Shown here piece after piece: positions 22,581 through 29,351 of a stretch of DNA of 36,407 nucleotides. The position numbers were made by a program, and so were the translations under genes. Within the stretch, counting starts at the first letter, position 1; every line of letters begins with the position of its first letter. The stretch is from JAWWBN01 sp033720955 (GTDB lineage: Bacteria > Acidobacteriota > Thermoanaerobaculia > Multivoradales > JAHEKO01): assembly GCA_033720955.1 (NCBI GenBank), contig JAWWBN010000008.1, positions 1 through 36,407 of the forward strand. The letters run 5' to 3'. Below the pieces are notes generated by a model. That model was not told the origin of the DNA, ran no database searches, and saw only the letters and a program-made list of their open reading frames with translations.

Positions 22581-24050
22581 ATGCCGACCCTCCATCCACA
22601 GCGCCGCGGCATCGGTGTCCGGGGCGCGCAGGCTCTCGCGCTCGCGGCCGGCCTGCTGCCCGGTGTCGCCACTCCGCCCTCGGCCGCAGCCGGGAAGGCG
22701 ACCCTGACGCTGCTGCCGACCGCCGTCGAGGTGCGCTCGCCCTTCACCTCCGACGGGCGTCTCGAGATCCTGGTGCCCAACTACCTCGCCGACGAGGGGG
22801 TCGCGGTGGGCGACGCCTTCGACCTTCAGCGCGACCACGAGTACGAGGTGGGGTGGTACTGGAGTCCCGCCAAGGGGCTCCGGGTGGTGGACCCCACCAA
22901 CGGGCGGAAGCGGTGGGTCTCCGACCCGCGCAACGAGAAGCGCCTCCGGTCCACCTGCCAGTACGCCTTCGAAACGACCGCCTATTGCGTGGACGACGTG
23001 GGCGACGTTCTCTACGCCTACTCGGACGCCCGCGGCTTCCAGATTCTCGACCGGGGCGACCCGGAGGCTCTGGAGGTCCTCCGCAGGGCCTTCTCGGAAG
23101 AGGGCCTCCCCCGACCGGCGCCGATCCAGGTCGTGTGGAAGGCCGCGAACGGGCGGGGCAACGGCGGCCTCCTGGCCGCCGCGACCGGAGTCGAGCCCGA
23201 GCCGTCCCAGCGACACCCGGTGGGGCTGATCCACTCCCCGGAGCACGGCTGGCAGGTGATGAGCCGCCTCGACCCCCGCCTCGACGGCGGCCAGGAGGTC
23301 ATCAACGACCCGCAGGTCTTCAACCGCCGCGGCGACTCCCTCTTCAACCAGGGGCACGCCGGGGGACGCCAGGACGTCTTTCTTCTCGACGGCCGCACCG
23401 GCGAGATCACCCTGCTCGGGATCGGCCCCGAGTACAACAACGTCCTCTGCGGGACTCTCAGCGAGAGCCGCAGCGGCTGCGGCTTCTCCTACGCCGGGAC
23501 CGGCTACTCCGATCCGAGGGAGCGCACCTACGTCTCTTGGCTCTTCGACCCGGAGCGCGGCGTGCGCGTCCTCGATCTGCCGGACCACCTGAGCGCCTAC
23601 CACCTGCTTCCCGACGGCGACCTCCTGGTGAGCGGCCAGGTCGGCCGCTCCCTCCTGACCTGGTACCGCTACTCGCCCGGACGCAGCCGCCTCACGCGTC
23701 TGATCTCCGAGAAGCGGTACGCCCGGTTCTTTCCCCCCGGCACCCGGGACATCTCGCGCTCCGGCCACGAGATCACGCGCGACGGCGACCTGCTGCTCTT
23801 CCTGTCGGGCACCTTCAGGGGGCGGTCGATCACCCGTTTCCTCCACTACTTCCTGGAGAGCAACCGGCTCCTCGACGTACGGGACCTGATCGGCGACGCG
23901 GAGGTCGTGGACCTCGACCGGCCGGGGTCCAGACCCGTCGCGCGACGCCGGATCGAGTTCCTCGACTTCGTCAACATGAACTCCCGTGGCGAGAGTCTCT
24001 GGTTCGTGCTCGTGGACGGGCGGCCGCGGGCGGCGATCCTGTCGCCCTGA
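22581..24050 (+). CDS. Exported protein of unknown function, possibly beta-propeller
   Basis: The 489-residue protein begins with a basic region and a hydrophobic stretch (AQALALAAGLLPGVATPPSA) that looks like a signal peptide. The rest is rich in Gly, Asp and Trp/Tyr with repeated strand-turn patterns: YEVGWYWSPAKGLRVVDPTN, DVLYAYSDARGFQILDRGD, DVFLLDGRTGEITLLGIG, YVSWLFDPERGVRVLDLPD, LLVSGQVGRSLLTWYRYSPG and LLLFLSGTFRGRSITRFLHY. The spacing of these blades suggests a propeller. Four Cys (CQYAFETTAYC, CGTLSESRSGC) may form two disulphides. No family is recognised. It starts 3 nt after the metalloprotease-like gene and must share its promoter; a strong hairpin follows the stop. Confidence 0.7.
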   Translation: MPTLHPQRRGIGVRGAQALALAAGLLPGVATPPSAAAGKATLTLLPTAVEVRSPFTSDGRLEILVPNYLADEGVAVGDAFDLQRDHEYEVGWYWSPAKGLRVVDPTNGRKRWVSDPRNEKRLRSTCQYAFETTAYCVDDVGDVLYAYSDARGFQILDRGDPEALEVLRRAFSEEGLPRPAPIQVVWKAANGRGNGGLLAAATGVEPEPSQRHPVGLIHSPEHGWQVMSRLDPRLDGGQEVINDPQVFNRRGDSLFNQGHAGGRQDVFLLDGRTGEITLLGIGPEYNNVLCGTLSESRSGCGFSYAGTGYSDPRERTYVSWLFDPERGVRVLDLPDHLSAYHLLPDGDLLVSGQVGRSLLTWYRYSPGRSRLTRLISEKRYARFFPPGTRDISRSGHEITRDGDLLLFLSGTFRGRSITRFLHYFLESNRLLDVRDLIGDAEVVDLDRPGSRPVARRRIEFLDFVNMNSRGESLWFVLVDGRPRAAILSP

Positions 24051-24053
24051 GGC

Positions 24054-24072
24054 GGCCGGCCCGCGGCCGGCC
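24054..24072. terminator. Bidirectional hairpin between convergent genes
   Basis: GGCCGGCC (24054-24061), loop CGC, GGCCGGCC (24065-24072) gives a perfect 8-bp stem filling the 21-bp gap between the convergent exoprotein operon and the archaemetzincin operon. There is no U-tract, so it may need Rho or act simply as a block or stabiliser in both directions. Confidence 0.5.
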
Positions 24073-24641
24073 TACGGCAGGCTCACGCGCAGGCGCTCGA
24101 AGTTGACGGCCGCCTGCCGCTCCCACTCCGCGCGGGTCGCGTGGAGGCCCAGCGCCAGCCTCTCGAAGTGGCGGGAGAGGCGGCGGAAGAGCGAAGCCTG
24201 GGAGCGGTACGGCTCGTCCGGGATCAGCGACACCTGATGGTAGGCCCTGCGTCCCTCGCGGACGTAGTCGATCAGCGAGTCGAGGCTGGAGCGGGCCTGC
24301 AGCCGCGGGAGCGCCTCGGGGAAGACGCCGACCCAGAAGAGGGTGAAGTCGCCCACATGCTGGCGCAGCTCCCGCTCGCGCCAGGCGTGCTCCTCGCCGA
24401 GCGGCTGCCCGGCCTCGGCCAGCATCTCGGCCACCTGGAAGAGCCGTCGGCCGGCGAGGTCGCGGAACCGGTAGAGCTGGGCCGTGAAGGCGAAGCGCAG
24501 CAGCAGCTCGGCGAGATACTCGAGAGTGCGGGGCTCGCCGATCCCGGTCTCCGAGGGCACGACCTCCCGCACCAGGTCGTGGAAGAAGCCGTGGAGCGGG
24601 TGCTCGCCGAGGAGCTCGGGCGCCGGGTGGGAGCTCGTCAT
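24072..24641 (-). CDS. Conserved helical protein coupled to archaemetzincin
   Basis: The 189-residue product is predicted to be soluble and mostly helical: HPLHGFFHDLVREVV, LEYLAELLLRFAFTAQLYRF, RRLFQVAEMLAEAG, ERELRQHVGDFTLFWVGVFP, DYVREGRRAYHQVSLIP and LFRRLSRHFERLALGLHATR. I have a memory of similar uncharacterised proteins with a RHIGDFTLFWTG-like core in several phyla, but cannot name a family. Its ATG overlaps the archaemetzincin stop (ATGA), so it is translated from the same mRNA in a fixed ratio. The frame continues upstream in opposition to the protease frame and is not used. It may bind, inhibit or deliver the protease; this is inference from coupling only. Confidence 0.75.
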   Translation of the reverse strand: MTSSHPAPELLGEHPLHGFFHDLVREVVPSETGIGEPRTLEYLAELLLRFAFTAQLYRFRDLAGRRLFQVAEMLAEAGQPLGEEHAWRERELRQHVGDFTLFWVGVFPEALPRLQARSSLDSLIDYVREGRRAYHQVSLIPDEPYRSQASLFRRLSRHFERLALGLHATRAEWERQAAVNFERLRVSLP

Positions 24642-25210
24642 GCGGGATGGGCCAGTCTCAGGAAGCGGCGACACGGCTCGCAGAAGGTGAGCGCGCGGGC
24701 GTCGATCACGGACCGCACGTAGCTGCGCTCGCCGTGACGGTTGAAGTCGCCCTTGTGCATCGGGCAGTAGCCGACGTCGCCCACGGTCTCGAAGTCGTAG
24801 TGGTGGCCGAGACCGAAGTTGTGCCCGAGCTCGTGCAGCCCGACCTTCACCAGCCGGGCCAGCGCCCGCCCCGGCCGGGCGCTCCCCAGTCGGCGGGTGG
24901 ATACCACCGCGACCTGATTGCGGTTGTCCTTGCAGCCGAACACGAAGTCGAAGAAGTCGGGCCCCGACTCGTCGAAGAGGTCGGCGTCGGTGATCCCCAG
25001 CACGTGGCCGCCCACCTCGTGCTCGAGCACCCGCGTCAGCAGCGGCGCCTCGACCCGCTCGACCCCGGGTCCGTCGTGGTCGACGATCCGGAGCCGCCGC
25101 ACCGACCCCTTCAGCGCTGCCAGGATCCGCTCGGCCACGACCTCCAGCTCGCCGCGCGACACCGGCCGGCCGAGCCGGACGAGGTTGAGCGTTGCGAGAC
25201 CGTGGGGCAG
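24638..25210 (-). CDS. Archaemetzincin-type zinc metalloprotease, probable CTG start
   Basis: Archaemetzincins are metzincins with HExxHxxGxxH plus a conserved Cys set. Here HELGHNFGLGH (residues 126-136) is followed by His137, CPM at 149-151 and CEPC (177-180). A Cys usual right after the third zinc His is replaced by His137, and the following spacer is longer than I expect. The frame's first ordinary start is GTG 25162 (174 residues), but that removes a family-like first strand (ATLNLVRLGRPVSRGELEV). A CTG at 25208-25210 sits 6 nt after AGGGAGG and restores it, giving 190 residues. A -35/-10-like pair (25232-25260, minus) fits this start. Its stop overlaps the next ATG. Confidence 0.85.
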   Translation of the reverse strand: MPHGLATLNLVRLGRPVSRGELEVVAERILAALKGSVRRLRIVDHDGPGVERVEAPLLTRVLEHEVGGHVLGITDADLFDESGPDFFDFVFGCKDNRNQVAVVSTRRLGSARPGRALARLVKVGLHELGHNFGLGHHYDFETVGDVGYCPMHKGDFNRHGERSYVRSVIDARALTFCEPCRRFLRLAHPA

Positions 25211-25231
25211 CGGCGTCCTCCCTGGGGCCGG

Positions 25232-25260
25232 AGCCTACGACAGGCGATGCCCGGGTCCAA
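25232..25260 (-). promoter_or_regulatory. Possible promoter of the archaemetzincin operon
   Basis: On the minus strand TTGGAC (25255-25260) is followed after 17 bp by TAGGCT (25232-25237). Initiation near 25225 would give a leader of about 15 nt containing the SD AGGGAGG before the CTG at 25210. The -35 matches the consensus only in part. Confidence 0.4.
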
Positions 25261-25314
25261 GTCAGCACTCTCGCCGGCGTGCTGCCAGAGCCGGCGGTGC
25301 GGCCGGCCCGGGTG

Positions 25315-25647
25315 TCAGCTCCGACGTCTCCGCCTGCCTCGCGCGACCTCCGTCGCCAGGGCCTCGAGCTTCGGCTCCCAGAAGTGCCGAAAGCGTCCCA
25401 GCCACCGGTCCACCTCCTCCATCGGAGTCGGATCGATCTCGTAGATCCGGCGGGGTCCTTCGAGCTCGACGGTGGCGAAGCCGTGGTCGCGCAGGACCTT
25501 CAGATGCTGGGAGACTGCGGACTGTGTGATCCCGAACTCGCGGCCGACGATGGCGGCGATCTCTCCCGAGGTGTGACGCCGCGCCGCCAGGAGCTCGAGG
25601 GTACGGCGGCGAACCGGGTCACCCAGGACGTCGAAAGCGTGCATCAT
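25315..25647 (-). CDS. ArsR-family winged-helix repressor
   Basis: The 110-residue protein is a minimal ArsR/SmtB-type regulator: FDVLGDPVRRRTLELLAARR, HTSGEIAAIV, the recognition helix ITQSAVSQHLKVLRDHGF and a wing with ELEGPRRIYEID. There is no CVC metal motif, so metal sensing through that site is unlikely. A WLGRFRHFWEPKLEALATEV tail is typical of the subgroup encoded with SRPBCC proteins. ATG 25647 overlaps the stop of the SRPBCC gene (ATGA). It probably represses its own operon through the tandem repeats at 26294-26325. Confidence 0.92.
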   Translation of the reverse strand: MMHAFDVLGDPVRRRTLELLAARRHTSGEIAAIVGREFGITQSAVSQHLKVLRDHGFATVELEGPRRIYEIDPTPMEEVDRWLGRFRHFWEPKLEALATEVARGRRRRRS

Positions 25648-26273
25648 TCGCCCGTGTAGAAGCTCGCCGTGCGCGCGGCCATGGCCCGGGCGACCCGCTC
25701 GTCCGCGCCGGCCTCGGCGTGCGCGCGACCCCACGCCTCGGCGGAGGCCCGCAGGAAGGCCTTGCCCCCCTCCGAGGCCGCCCAGGCTTCGCCCCCCTGG
25801 AGGTCGTCGCCGCCGCTTGCGAGGTGCGCACCCAGGGAGAGGAGGGACAGGTCCCAGCCCACGCCGGTCGCTCCGGGGCCATAGGTCGTCCAGTGCTCCT
25901 CCCCCGCCTCGTCCATCGGCATGGTGTGCACCAGGGTCAGCCTCACGCCGTCGCCCTCCGGCGTCAGACGCACGGCCACCCAGCTCACGTTGCCGCCGAA
26001 CTCCCATGTCACGTCGAGCGCCTTCGGCGGATCGCATCGCGTGATCGTGCCCTCCGCGTTGCCCTCGAGCTGGTAGCGACCGCCGAGCTCGAGCTCGCCG
26101 CGGATCGGGAGGAGCCAGCGCGGGATGCGCTCGGGGTTGGTGAGGGCGTCCCAGAGGTCCTCGGCGTCGGTCGGGTAGAGCCGCGAGCCCTCGATGGCCC
26201 GGGCTGGCCTCCCGTCGCGCACGACCTCCCTAACCTGACGGGAGTCGGTGCCCAGCGTGTCGTCGTGCTCCAT
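25644..26273 (-). CDS. SRPBCC (AHSA1/START-like) domain protein
   Basis: The 209-residue protein shows the AHSA1-type pattern: SRLYPTDAEDLWDALTNPER, IPRWLLPIRGELELGGRYQL, GTITRCDPPKALDVTWEFGG and VRLTPEGDGVRLTLVHTMPM. These make a helix-grip fold with a hydrophobic ligand cavity. About 70 C-terminal residues are helical and extra. It is first in a two-gene operon with an ArsR repressor, a recurrent bacterial pairing; the natural ligand is unknown. A good SD, AGGAGG (26281-26286 on the minus strand), lies 7 nt before the ATG. The promoter TTGACA-16-TAATAT overlaps two 16-bp direct repeats. Confidence 0.9.
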   Translation of the reverse strand: MEHDDTLGTDSRQVREVVRDGRPARAIEGSRLYPTDAEDLWDALTNPERIPRWLLPIRGELELGGRYQLEGNAEGTITRCDPPKALDVTWEFGGNVSWVAVRLTPEGDGVRLTLVHTMPMDEAGEEHWTTYGPGATGVGWDLSLLSLGAHLASGGDDLQGGEAWAASEGGKAFLRASAEAWGRAHAEAGADERVARAMAARTASFYTGE

Positions 26274-26293
26274 CTACGGCCCTCCTCTTTTTA

Positions 26294-26332
26294 AGCGAGC
26301 TCTTATATTAGCGATCTCTTATATTCTGTCAA
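26294..26332 (-). promoter_or_regulatory. Promoter with 16-bp tandem operator repeats (SRPBCC-arsR)
   Basis: On the minus strand -35 TTGACA (26327-26332) and -10 TAATAT (26305-26310) are 16 bp apart. Two abutting direct repeats, AATATAAGAGATCGCT (26310-26325) and AATATAAGAGCTCGCT (26294-26309), differ at one base and cover the spacer, the -10 box and the DNA just downstream. This AT-rich block stands out sharply from its surroundings. It is the obvious binding site for the ArsR protein encoded in the operon. Direct rather than inverted repeats are less usual for that family. Confidence 0.75.
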
Positions 26333-26444
26333 GAGAGCGGCGGCCTCCCGACGCCGCCGGCGACGCTCGGGGATTGGATCCCGGCCCCGCATCCGCGCCG
26401 CGGCCAGGAGAGGCCGATCCGCCGGCCTGCGGCCCGGGCCGCCT

Positions 26445-26453
26445 TGATACGCT
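26445..26453 (+). promoter_or_regulatory. Predicted extended -10 box of the S41 protease gene
   Basis: TGATACGCT gives an extended -10 (TGn plus TACGCT, 26448-26453) ending 7 nt before the ATG at 26461. No SD is present between, so the mRNA is predicted to be leaderless. Confidence 0.5.
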
Positions 26454-26460
26454 GGCGAGC

Positions 26461-28119
26461 ATGCCTCGCGGGGTCGGACCGTGGCTCTTGTCGATCCTGG
26501 TGTCGATCGCCGCGCCGGGCGTCGGCGCGGAGGGCCCGGGTCCGGCCGAGCGGCTCATGGCACCCGTCGCCGTGGACGCGTCGGGTGCGGCACGCGATCT
26601 GTCGGTGCAGACGCTCAGCGGCCGCCCGGTCGAGACCTGGAGGGAGCTCATCGACGCCACCTGGGGTCCGGGGGCCTCGACCGCCCAGAAGCTCCGAGAG
26701 TTCGACGCGGCGTGGGAGGCCCTGGACGCCGGCTATGGGGCCTTCGTCAACCTGAAGCTGGACATGGAGAAGATCCGCGAGCGATATCGCCCCGAGATCG
26801 AGGCCGGCGTCAGTCGCGGACGGTTCGTGGCCATCATGAACCACCTTGCCCGCCGCATGAAGGATCTGCACACGGTCCTCTTCAGCCGCGTCGTGAACCG
26901 CACCCCCATCCGACCGGGGGTGCCGCTCATGATCGTCCGCGGCTGGCTCCAGAACTCCCACTTCGGCGCCTCCCTCACCCCCCTGCCCAACAGTTCGCTG
27001 GTCGTCCTGCGGGCCTGTCCGAACCACCCCCTCGGCCTGACCCGGGGAGACGTGGTCCTGGGCTACGACGGGGTCAGGTGGCGCCGGCTCTACCGTCGCC
27101 TCGTGAAGCAGGAGCTGCCGATCGAGATCGGAGCCGCCTTCGGATCGACGAACGCCGCCATGGCCCACGCGCTGCTCATCAGCGCCGGCCAGAACTGGCA
27201 CCTCTTCGACACCATCGACGTGCTCAGGCACGAGACGGGCGAGGTCGAGCATCTTTCCACCGAAGCCCTGCGGCCTGGGCCGGGCCGGCCGCCGCGATGC
27301 AGCATCTGGGGGAACGAGCAGCTGCCGGTTCCGGGCGTGCCGATGCCCGACTTCGACAATCGGGAGTACGTGACCTGGGGGATCGTCGAGGGGACGCGGA
27401 TCGGGTACGTGTACGTCGCGTCGTGGTCGCCCGCCGCGGAGCTCGGGATCGGCCAGAAGTTCCACGACGCGATCGAAGCCCTGCTGGACGACACCGAGGG
27501 CCTCATCCTCGACTACCGACTCAACACCGGCGGCTATATGCCGGTCGCCCATTCGGGCTACTCGCTGCTCTTCGACTCCAAGGTGGAGGCGGTCGCGTTC
27601 GACGTCCGTGGCGACCCGGACGACCACTTCTCGATGGTCCCCCACCCCACATTCACCGCCGCTCGGTTCGCGATCCGCGGCGACCCGGACACCTACTACG
27701 ACCATCCGATCGCGGTTCTCACCGGCCCCGGGGCGTTCAGCAACGGCGACTGGGAGTCGCTCAGATCGGGCTTCCATCCTCGCGCCCGGGTGTTCGGCAA
27801 GCCGACCAACGGCGCCTTCACTCCGTCCGACAATCCCTTTCTGGGCGTCGAGTGGCACTTTTCGAGAGGAACGGGCAGCGGCTACCTGATCCCGGGCCAC
27901 GAGTATCTGGCCCACAAGAGCGCGCCGATCGACGAGAAGGTCTGGTTCACCTTGGAAGACGTGATCGCCGGGCGCGATACCGTCGCGGCCGCCGCGATCG
28001 ACTGGATCCTGCGGGAGTCGGCCCGCGACCCCGCCGCCCGGGCCGGCCGCGGGCACGCTGACCGTCACCGCGAGAGCAGCGGGAAGCCCTGGCCCGTCCC
28101 GCGGGCCGGGGGCAGGTAG
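26461..28119 (+). CDS. Exported S41-family (C-terminal processing type) peptidase
   Basis: The 552-residue protein has a signal peptide (MPRGVGPWLLSILVSIAAPG ... AEG). Residues 60-150 are helical. The region with RACPNHPLGLTRGDVVLGYD resembles a PDZ-like segment. The S41 core begins near RIGYVYVASW, continues with EGLILDYRLNTGGY and has catalytic Ser427 in LTGPGAFSNGDW and Lys447 in VFGKPTNGAF, the Ser/Lys dyad arrangement of tail-specific proteases. The PDZ-like part is divergent. ATG 26461 starts the signal peptide; the frame is open further upstream, but that covers the operator region. It stands alone, divergent from the SRPBCC-arsR operon. The substrate is unknown. Confidence 0.82.
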   Translation: MPRGVGPWLLSILVSIAAPGVGAEGPGPAERLMAPVAVDASGAARDLSVQTLSGRPVETWRELIDATWGPGASTAQKLREFDAAWEALDAGYGAFVNLKLDMEKIRERYRPEIEAGVSRGRFVAIMNHLARRMKDLHTVLFSRVVNRTPIRPGVPLMIVRGWLQNSHFGASLTPLPNSSLVVLRACPNHPLGLTRGDVVLGYDGVRWRRLYRRLVKQELPIEIGAAFGSTNAAMAHALLISAGQNWHLFDTIDVLRHETGEVEHLSTEALRPGPGRPPRCSIWGNEQLPVPGVPMPDFDNREYVTWGIVEGTRIGYVYVASWSPAAELGIGQKFHDAIEALLDDTEGLILDYRLNTGGYMPVAHSGYSLLFDSKVEAVAFDVRGDPDDHFSMVPHPTFTAARFAIRGDPDTYYDHPIAVLTGPGAFSNGDWESLRSGFHPRARVFGKPTNGAFTPSDNPFLGVEWHFSRGTGSGYLIPGHEYLAHKSAPIDEKVWFTLEDVIAGRDTVAAAAIDWILRESARDPAARAGRGHADRHRESSGKPWPVPRAGGR

Positions 28120-28247
28120 GGCCGGACCGGCGAGGCGGTCGACGGGGAGGGGCCGCCCGCGGCCGGCGGCGAAGGGCGCGCGGTCCGAGCTTAGGAATCG
28201 ACGGTCCGGTGGTCTCGCCCGCCCGTCCTCGCCGGGGGGCGCGGCGC
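28120..28247. other. Convergent intergenic gap
   Basis: This gap between the S41 gene and the SGNH hydrolase gene is GC-rich. It contains a near-palindrome, GGCCGCCCGCGGCC (28151-28164), but no U-tract and no small gene I can support. Confidence 0.4.
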
Positions 28248-29351
28248 TCAGGGCCCGTCGTCGTCCGACGGTGCGGACCGCTCCGCCGCCGGGGGCTGTC
28301 GCCGGGGCGGTTCCCCGAGATGGAGCGGGCTGTGCCGCCGGCGCACGCGACCCAGCCAGTAGGCCGGGCCCAGGCGGTGGCCACGCTCGGGGCGGTACTC
28401 CGGGCCCACGAGGCCGGAGCTCAGCAGGAAGTTGAAGATCGCGGCGGCCCCGATCCGGTAGCCGATCTCGTTGGGGTGGTTGTCCACCTCGGGGTAGATC
28501 GCCAGCCGGCGCGAGCTCTTGTCCCGAAAGGCGTCGAGCAGGTCGAGGGTGGGGATCCGCGCCTCGCCCAGGGCCTCGGCCAGCCGGTCGTGAGCCAGCC
28601 GGTGGGGATAGCCGGGGCCGAGACCTCCCATGGAGGGCCAGATGACCGCCACCAGGGCGGCGTCGTTCTCGCGGCAGGCGGCCGCAAAAGAGCGCACGGC
28701 GCGCCGAAATCGCCGGAAGCCGGAGTACTCGCGCTCGAAGACGTGCTCCTGGAGCGCCAGCGCCGCGCGGTAGGAGCGCATCGACTCCAGCCGCAGGTAG
28801 ACCCAGGCCGCCAGGCGGGAGGCGCGAAGCGCCCGGAGCCTCCAGCCGGAGGGGACCCTGGTCGAGAGAGCCTCCTGGTAGCGCGCCAGCTCCGGGTCGC
28901 GACGGTCTTCGGTGTCGTTGAGGAATACGCCCAGGATGAGGATGTCGGGGCCCCAGGCCATCACCTCGTCCAGGAAGCGGAGCTGGTCGAAGGTGGTGGT
29001 GTCGTTCTGGGCGAAGGTCCGCACCCGCGCCGGGGCGGCGCCGGGATTGAGATTCAGCAGGTGCTCGAGCCGCTGCGGATAGGCGTCGTACCACTCGGTC
29101 GCGAAGCCCACGGTGAACGAGTCGCCGACCACTGCGACCCTCAGAACCTCCTCGCCTTCCTCGGCCGGGCGCGGCTGGCGGTCGGGATGAGGGGAGTAGA
29201 GGACGACCGGGCGGTCGTAGTCGGCGTCCAGCTCGGCGGGCCCGCCCACGCCGGCGACCCGCAACCCGATCTCGAGCGCCAGAAGGGCGATCAGGGTGCC
29301 GAAGAGGATCAGGCCGACGAGCTCGAAGACGCCGCGCACCCGGCGGTTCAT
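28248..29351 (-). CDS. Membrane-anchored SGNH/GDSL-type hydrolase
   Basis: The 367-residue protein has an N-terminal membrane segment (LVGLILFGTLIALLALEIGL) and a periplasmic SGNH domain: block I GDSFTVGFA (catalytic Ser near residue 77), a central FLNDTED (Asn of block III) and a C-terminal DNHPNEIGYRIG with the Asp and His. TFAQNDTTTFDQL fits the block II region. Such proteins are esterases or acyl transferases acting on polysaccharides or lipids; the substrate is unknown. About 60 Pro/Arg-rich residues follow the domain. The ATG directly follows the ileS stop (TAGATG), so it is the second gene of that operon. Confidence 0.87.
   Translation of the reverse strand: MNRRVRGVFELVGLILFGTLIALLALEIGLRVAGVGGPAELDADYDRPVVLYSPHPDRQPRPAEEGEEVLRVAVVGDSFTVGFATEWYDAYPQRLEHLLNLNPGAAPARVRTFAQNDTTTFDQLRFLDEVMAWGPDILILGVFLNDTEDRRDPELARYQEALSTRVPSGWRLRALRASRLAAWVYLRLESMRSYRAALALQEHVFEREYSGFRRFRRAVRSFAAACRENDAALVAVIWPSMGGLGPGYPHRLAHDRLAEALGEARIPTLDLLDAFRDKSSRRLAIYPEVDNHPNEIGYRIGAAAIFNFLLSSGLVGPEYRPERGHRLGPAYWLGRVRRRHSPLHLGEPPRRQPPAAERSAPSDDDGP

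Noticed and set aside
20721..23846. Minus-strand open frame of over 1000 codons antisense to the two exoprotein genes
   Set aside because: It lacks an SD, and its composition follows third-position GC bias of the plus-strand genes, which have clear signal peptides and motifs.
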